A stretch of DNA of 7,216 bases. Origin: Bacteroidia bacterium (GTDB lineage Bacteria; Bacteroidota; Bacteroidia; Flavobacteriales; Flavobacteriaceae). The notes under the pieces are model-generated. The model worked only from the letters and a program-made list of their open reading frames with translations. It was not told the origin of the DNA and did not search any database. This document shows, in pieces, positions 6,305 through 7,216 of the stretch (its first letter is position 1; every line of letters starts with the position of its first letter). The position numbers were made by a program, and so were the translations under genes. The stretch spans positions 1-7,216 of the forward strand of contig JAHHLF010000186.1 in NCBI GenBank assembly GCA_018679315.1, in the 5' to 3' direction.

Positions 6305-6937
6305 TCAGGTGTAAATAATACGTATGAGCGTGATCACAAGCAAGAGCAGCATAAGGACACTTAGAATATAGTTAGAATTCTTGGAGAACCTGTCTGTTTT
6401 TGCATCAAGCTTATAGAAATAAACAGTATACAAATACAAAACTGCGAAGGTACCGGTACCTGTCGCCAACATAAAAACGATTATGTCCCAAACATAAAAG
6501 TCTATCAATCCAGTAGCCGTCCACATGGCGTGAACACCTGCATAATAAGGAATAGTAAGAAAGTTTACCGCGGCTAGGAAAGTCCCTTTAAAAAAACTAC
6601 TTCTCTTTTTACTTACATGCATCATTTTAAGTTGACCTGTAGGTTTTCTTTTTGCAGCTATAAAGAAGTAAACAGCGAAAATGGCAAAGACTAATATTGC
6701 CAGTTTTAAAAGAATATCTATCACTTCGGGATTGCGGTACAAAAACTTGGAGATCACAACAGAAATATAGGCCTGAACCATGATCATGGTAGACACCCCT
6801 ACACAAAATATGATGCCGTCCATTTTACCGCGTTCGACGCTTGTTTTAGCTGCGTTCATATTCAGCAAGCCGGGCGGAACGGTAGCCATAAAAGCCGCTG
6901 AAAACGTGCTAAAGAATAAAATAAGAAGATGTGTCAT
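6305..6937 (-). CDS. LysE-family transporter/exporter, substrate unknown
   Basis: This 210-residue integral membrane protein fits the LysE/RhtB-type exporter superfamily in size, about six predicted membrane helices (roughly residues 3-20, 40-62, 72-94, 115-137, 148-172 and 188-208) and the signature at the end of helix 1: MATVPPGLLNMNAAKTSVERG (positions 17-37, with the PPG/NMNAA core), followed by a Gly-rich helix 2 (GIIFCVGVSTMIMV). A basic loop (AAKRKPTG and SKKRSS, about 95-114) separates the two halves, consistent with a cytoplasmic loop. Family members export amino acids or similar small metabolites, but the substrate cannot be assigned from sequence, and it is a divergent member compared with E. 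coli RhtB or LysE. The ATG follows the trmB stop with no gap (TAGATG), and the stop is one base from the next start, so translation is probably coupled through all three genes. Confidence 0.85.
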   Translation of the reverse strand: MTHLLILFFSTFSAAFMATVPPGLLNMNAAKTSVERGKMDGIIFCVGVSTMIMVQAYISVVISKFLYRNPEVIDILLKLAILVFAIFAVYFFIAAKRKPTGQLKMMHVSKKRSSFFKGTFLAAVNFLTIPYYAGVHAMWTATGLIDFYVWDIIVFMLATGTGTFAVLYLYTVYFYKLDAKTDRFSKNSNYILSVLMLLLLVITLIRIIYT

Positions 6938-7216
6938 CTAGGGCTGAAGTCGAAACTGGATATAGGTTATTGGTTTTCCTTCCTGAAGATACTGATTTTC
7001 ATAGAAAGTCTGGATACTCGTTACTGCTTCAGGGCTTCCTTCATTTCTATAAATATCATGGTTGGCATATAGTATCTCATCTCCTCTTCCTTGAAGCAAC
7101 CCAAGCGTATAACCGTGAAGAAATTGGCTGTCTGTCTTTAGGTGGAGAATTCCATTAGGAATCAAAATTTCTTTGTATCGGGCTAGAAATTCCGGGTTTG
7201 TCAGCCTGTGCTTACG
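6938..7216 (-). CDS. trmB: tRNA (guanine-N7-)-methyltransferase, C-terminal part (5' end outside window)
   Basis: TrmB uses S-adenosylmethionine to methylate G46 in the tRNA variable loop. The last 92 residues are visible; the open frame continues through the window edge, so the N-terminal Rossmann SAM-binding part lies outside. The visible part starts RKHRLTNPEFLARYKEIL, corresponding to the KRR-L-x-x-P-x-F-L motif of TrmB, followed by GILHLKTDSQFLHGYTL with the conserved T-D that contacts the tRNA guanine. Further on come ANHDIY, the conserved T-x-F/Y-E stretch (SIQTFYENQYLQEGKPI), and the terminal ITYIQFRLQP. The initiation-like TTG at 7165 is an internal Leu codon. The stop is TAG at 6938-6940, with the LysE-family ATG starting on the very next base. 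It is the first visible gene of a tightly packed transcript; its promoter is not in the window. Confidence 0.93.
   Translation of the reverse strand, partial: RKHRLTNPEFLARYKEILIPNGILHLKTDSQFLHGYTLGLLQGRGDEILYANHDIYRNEGSPEAVTSIQTFYENQYLQEGKPITYIQFRLQP

Noticed and set aside
1..7216. Search for defence, mobile or phage elements, CRISPR repeats, tRNAs, riboswitches
   Set aside because: All sizeable open frames are accounted for by housekeeping or envelope genes, gaps are at most about 150 bases, and no repeat array or conserved RNA pattern was seen.

Overview
The window is ordinary chromosomal DNA from a Bacteroidota bacterium, most likely a member of the Flavobacteriaceae. The protein signatures suggest this: a flavobacterial-type Mrp ATPase without the CxxC motif and ending in TTMAGCAAVKK, an adjacent small NifU C-terminal-domain protein, and an AQ-type signal peptide. 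Shine-Dalgarno sequences are largely absent, and TAnnTTTG-like -7 elements lie upstream of several genes. I see no transposase, integrase, CRISPR array, phage gene, tRNA or rRNA, and no base-composition break suggesting transfer. This judgement rests on reading the sequence only; no database search was possible.

Layout. The left third (1-2234) is on the + strand. It holds the 3' end of nuoN (last membrane subunit of respiratory complex I), a 108-residue protein of unknown function 11 bases downstream, then after a 150-base gap a secreted 215-residue protein of unknown function. The rest (2235-7216) is on the - strand. In transcription order it holds the 3' end of trmB (tRNA m7G46 methyltransferase), a LysE-family membrane exporter, an alkyltransferase-like DNA-damage protein lacking the catalytic cysteine, then after a 109-base gap mrp (Fe-S carrier ATPase) and a NifU C-terminal-domain scaffold, and finally, behind its own probable promoter, a lipoprotein of the penicillin-acylase (Ntn hydrolase) family. 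The two strands converge at 2234/2235, where the stop codons abut with no intergenic base.

How the genes fit together. trmB, lysE and the alkyltransferase-like gene are joined by gaps of 0 and 1 base, so they almost certainly share a transcript, though no common pathway is evident. mrp and nfu are 6 bases apart and form an Fe-S cluster assembly/transfer pair; complex I, whose last subunit is encoded nearby, is a plausible large consumer of such clusters. The secreted protein and the acylase are separate envelope functions.

I did not find a clearly new multi-gene system. The points most worth following are the cysteine-poor Mrp paired with a CxxC Nfu, the PAHRV alkyltransferase-like protein, the uncharacterised gene after nuoN, and the secreted beta-rich protein of unknown function.
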